Source: Gemmatimonadota bacterium
GTDB taxonomy: Bacteria > Latescibacterota > UBA2968 > UBA8231
DNA: 54,543 nt
Direction of reading: 5' to 3'
Assembly: GCA_018673255.1 (NCBI GenBank)
Contig: JABHDC010000225.1
Span: forward strand, 1-54,543
The first letter of the stretch is position 1; each line of letters starts with the position of its first letter. The position numbers were made by a program, and so were the translations under genes. Under the pieces are notes generated by a model. The model worked only from the letters and a program-made list of their open reading frames with translations. It made no database searches and was not told where the DNA came from. Positions 52,166 through 54,543 of the stretch are shown here, piece by piece.

Positions 52166-53196
52166 AGGCCGCTGTGGTGCAGAAGGTCGGCCAGCTCGTC
52201 GTCCAGGAAGTGCCCATGCCCGAGTGTGGCGAATACGGCGCGCTGTGTGAACTGGTCTACGGCGCTACCTGTGTAGGGACCGATCGTCATCTGATCGAAG
52301 GGCACCCACCATTTTCAGAGTGGGTGAGCCCTCCCTTCATCCTGGGGCATGAGAGCATCGGGCGCGTCCTGGAAGTCGGATCAAAGGTCGCGTACCTGAG
52401 CGAGGGGGACCTTGTCACACGTGTCGGCTGTCCGGCTGGGAAGACGATCGGATCAGGATGGGGAGGTTTCGCCGAATACGGTGTGGCCCTGGACTGGCGG
52501 GCCATGGAGGCAGATGGCGTTGAGCCCACAGCGTGGCGTGGTGCTCGAGTCAACCAGGTTGTGCCAGCGGGAACGGATCCTGCCGGGGCAACCATGTTTA
52601 TCACCTGGCGCGAGACGCTGAGCTATCTGAGGCGTATGGGCCTGCATGAGGGCGCATCGATCCTCGTCCTGGGATCGGGAGCAAATGGCCTGAGCTTCAC
52701 CGCGCATGCAACGCACCTGGGCGCAGCGCACCGAGTGATGATCGGGTCAGCTGGACGAGAGAAGACCGCGAATCGGGCCGGCGCGACAGCCTACATCGAC
52801 TACCGCGAAGAAGATGTGGCAGAGAAGGCTTTGTGCCAGCAGCCGGACGGCTTCGATTTTGTGCTGGACGCAATAGGCAAGACATCGGTGGCCAATCTCG
52901 GTCTGTCCCTGATGAAGCCCGGGGGAAGAATCGGGATCTATGGTATGGACGAGGCGGGTAGCATCCATCTGAGCCCTGATGCAGGCCTCGGAACCTTCAC
53001 GGTCAGCAACGAAGGCTACGATGAGGCCGAGACTCACGAGGAGATTGTAGCCCTCGCAGGAGAGGGCAAGCTCGATGCGACAATCTGGCTCGATCAAGAG
53101 AATCCCTTCGCGCTCACTGAGATCGTCGAGGCGTTCCAGGCGACCCGGTCGAGAGAGGTGGTGAAGGCTCTGGTGAGGTTGAAGGACAGAGAATGA
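52162..53196 (+). CDS. Zinc-containing medium-chain alcohol dehydrogenase
   Basis: The 344-residue protein has catalytic zinc ligands Cys37, His63 and Glu64 (GATCVGTDRHLIEG, LGHESIGRVLEVG) and a Rossmann motif LVLGSGANGL. The structural-zinc four-Cys lobe is absent. It probably oxidises a sugar or polyol, or an aldehyde produced from the pathway. The TTG start overlaps the AKR stop (TTGA), so translation is coupled. It is the last gene of the operon from operator site 7. Confidence 0.84.
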   Translation: MKAAVVQKVGQLVVQEVPMPECGEYGALCELVYGATCVGTDRHLIEGHPPFSEWVSPPFILGHESIGRVLEVGSKVAYLSEGDLVTRVGCPAGKTIGSGWGGFAEYGVALDWRAMEADGVEPTAWRGARVNQVVPAGTDPAGATMFITWRETLSYLRRMGLHEGASILVLGSGANGLSFTAHATHLGAAHRVMIGSAGREKTANRAGATAYIDYREEDVAEKALCQQPDGFDFVLDAIGKTSVANLGLSLMKPGGRIGIYGMDEAGSIHLSPDAGLGTFTVSNEGYDEAETHEEIVALAGEGKLDATIWLDQENPFALTEIVEAFQATRSREVVKALVRLKDRE

Positions 53197-53227
53197 CCAA
53201 TGATCCGAACGAGAGGGGATACACTGC

Positions 53228-53332
53228 TTGCCCGACTCAGATAGACGTCAACTACGTGTCCAGGAGTACGTCGACTTCCATCGCGACGGTCAGGAACTCA
53301 GGAGCCGATTCACCCCTATCCGGATCTTCTGA
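53228..53332 (+). pseudogene. Short fragment resembling the N-terminus of a phytanoyl-CoA dioxygenase-like protein
   Basis: The 34-residue frame contains RVQEYVDFHRDG, which looks like the beginning of PhyH-type oxygenases (x-F-x-x-D-G). It then stops, and a second open stretch follows in another frame (HPYPDLLSEGLETLQDRL, to about 53390). The whole interval 53197-53387 otherwise shows no gene. It may be a decayed gene; evidence is thin. Confidence 0.25.
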
Positions 53333-53387
53333 GTGAGGGACTGGAAACGCTGCAAGATCGGCTGCATGCTGTCGAAACGACAGTTTC

Positions 53388-54497
53388 CTACGAAAAGCGA
53401 GGCAAGGCGAAGAAGTCGCGGTGGGCATTGACCACGGCCAGGTAGTTCATCAGCGATACGCTGGCGGTGATGGCATTGCTGGCGCAGAGAATGTGCCCAC
53501 CGTCGCCCCAGCCAGCTTCCAGGCAGTCGGTCACATGGGTGTGAACTTCTTCGGGGGTGCCGAAACTGAGCGTGTTGCCACAGTCGAGATTGCCGAGCAG
53601 GGCGACACGGCTTCCGTATTCGGATTTCAGGCGACGCAGGTCCATGCCGGCATGCATATCGATCTCCAGGTAGGCATCGACTTCACACTCAATCAGGAAG
53701 TTGTCTATCACTGGCCACAAGTCGCCATCGCTGGCATTGATGGCGCGGGCGCCAGCAGCATGGATGTGTCGCGACAATTTCTGGATTTCCGGCACGATGA
53801 GTTGCTGGTACATCCGGGGTGAGATCATCAATCGCTGGCCGGCGAAGTCGCCACCTACGCCCAGGAGAGATACCCCAAGCTTCAGATACTGGTCGATGCG
53901 AGCAAGGCACCGATTGGTGGCCAGTCCGAAGTGCTCGGCAGCCACCTCTGGCGTCAGCACCATCGTCTGCATCAAGTCCGTGTCTGTCCACACTCCGTGT
54001 CCGTAGGCCGGCGCCATGACAGGCAGGTCGAGGCCGCGCCGCTCCATCTCCTCCTCAAGTGCGGCATAAACCAGATACGTGTCATCGTCAGGTGACGGCT
54101 CCTGGGCGGCTCGCTGATTGCGCTGCCGCAACACGTCAACAGGATCGGTGGGTGCATCTCCAGCCGTGTCGGCGTCGATGGCTGCGGATATACCTGAGAC
54201 CGCCAATTCGCCGTCGGCCGGCGGGGGGGGATTGGGCACAACATACAGCAGGTCATGGCCAAGCAGGATGGCCAAGTCGAGCAGGTCCACGGCGCGCTGT
54301 TTTACGGCCCCTTCCCACCCGTAGTATGCAAGGGCCCGATCCCACCCAGCATCCGCGGCACAGGGCCTGCCCAGGAGCTGATCAGCCAGGGGTGACAGGA
54401 TCACGTACTCGAAGACAGGTGTACGATCCGGCTCGTGATGGGCGAAGGCCGCCTCTATGCGTATTCCGGTCGTAGTCGCCCACTGATTCCGATCCAT
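53388..54497 (-). CDS. Uroporphyrinogen-decarboxylase-like protein (second copy), 5' end disturbed
   Basis: The 369-residue protein has the UroD-like barrel: EAAFAHHEPDRTPVFEYV at the start, DLLDLAILLGHDLLYVVPN, LGVGGDFAGQRLMISPRMYQQ and VALLGNLDCGNTLSFGTPEEV. It is only distantly similar to the copy at 36913. The first 10-15 residues (MDRNQWATTTG) do not look like the family, and their codons lie partly in the 23-bp tandem repeats at 54481-54543. The natural start may therefore have been replaced. It faces the ADH operon tail to tail. Confidence 0.75.
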   Translation of the reverse strand: MDRNQWATTTGIRIEAAFAHHEPDRTPVFEYVILSPLADQLLGRPCAADAGWDRALAYYGWEGAVKQRAVDLLDLAILLGHDLLYVVPNPPPPADGELAVSGISAAIDADTAGDAPTDPVDVLRQRNQRAAQEPSPDDDTYLVYAALEEEMERRGLDLPVMAPAYGHGVWTDTDLMQTMVLTPEVAAEHFGLATNRCLARIDQYLKLGVSLLGVGGDFAGQRLMISPRMYQQLIVPEIQKLSRHIHAAGARAINASDGDLWPVIDNFLIECEVDAYLEIDMHAGMDLRRLKSEYGSRVALLGNLDCGNTLSFGTPEEVHTHVTDCLEAGWGDGGHILCASNAITASVSLMNYLAVVNAHRDFFALPRFS

Positions 54498-54543
54498 TCC
54501 GTCCACCGATTCCGATGGAATCCGTCCACTGATTCCGGACATA
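54481..54543. repeat. 23-bp imperfect tandem repeats, possible IS21-type element end, running off the window
   Basis: Two full copies and one partial copy are seen: CACTGATTCCGAT then CCATTCCGTC, CACCGATTCCGAT then GGAATCCGTC, and CACTGATTCCGG. Arrays of about 20-bp repeats of GTCCACT-x-ATTCCGG style are typical of IS21-family ends. No transposase is in the window, so the assignment rests on pattern only. Confidence 0.5.

Noticed and set aside
1..54543. Search by eye for tRNA, rRNA, CRISPR arrays, riboswitches and a replication origin
   Set aside because: No cloverleaf, conserved rRNA segment, spaced direct-repeat array or known riboswitch core was recognised.

Overview
The window reads as part of a chromosome of a Gram-negative (diderm) bacterium, probably an FCB-superphylum heterotroph of the Latescibacterota/Poribacteria kind. 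This is inferred from large secreted proteins with FlgD-like C-terminal domains, Asp-rich calcium-loop repeats, an outer-membrane barrel candidate, fused MFS/spermidine-synthase and MFS/HEAT proteins, and many Gfo/Idh, UroD-like, creatininase and NIPSNAP genes. There is no 16S or universal marker, so taxonomy is a guess. No tRNA, rRNA or CRISPR was recognised.

Layout. 1-953: remains of an IlvD/Edd dehydratase with an internal deletion. 1062-3748: a GntR-LacI type regulator translationally coupled to a two-domain PPIC prolyl isomerase. 3909-16390: a CBM9-like exported protein, a strong intrinsic terminator, then four very large exported proteins (three paralogous FlgD-tailed proteins and one predicted beta-barrel). 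16468-25777: bicupin, SDR epimerase, lipoprotein, cyclase, Gfo/Idh, CBM9-like, SMP-30 lactonase and a membrane spermidine-synthase-like fusion. 25907-30825: VOC enzyme, double zinc-knuckle protein, Gfo/Idh, HAD, MFS-HEAT fusion. 30868-35702 (minus): sugar ABC importer without an ATPase, with a TPR lipoprotein. 36002-36742 (minus): creatininase-type amidohydrolase. 36913-48258: UroD-like, MBL, GH116-like, GH95, AtuA, DUF4387, two SDRs, Gfo/Idh. 48439-53196: enolase-superfamily dehydratase, NIPSNAP, GH29 fucosidase, aldo/keto reductase, zinc ADH. 53388-54497 (minus): second UroD-like gene, whose start lies in 23-bp tandem repeats that resemble an IS end.

The unifying signal is a 24-bp palindrome centred on ACCGGT (TTGGWCC-N2-ACCGGT-N2-GGWCCAA), found seven times. 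Each copy is intergenic and upstream of a transcription unit, and several overlap the expected transcription start of a sigma70-like promoter. One copy precedes the GntR-LacI gene itself. I infer one autoregulated local repressor controlling nearly the whole 50 kb.

The working model is a polysaccharide-utilisation locus built without SusC/SusD. A surface apparatus (FlgD-tailed, discoidin-like, calcium-loop proteins plus a barrel, helped by a PPIC lipoprotein) and CBM9-like proteins would capture a glycan. GH29/GH95/GH116-type enzymes would release fucose-like sugars, and ABC/MFS transporters would import them. AKR/ADH/SDR dehydrogenases, an SMP-30 lactonase and an enolase-superfamily dehydratase would oxidise them by a non-phosphorylative route. 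The substrate (fucose, galactose or a related deoxy sugar) is inferred from enzyme families, not shown.
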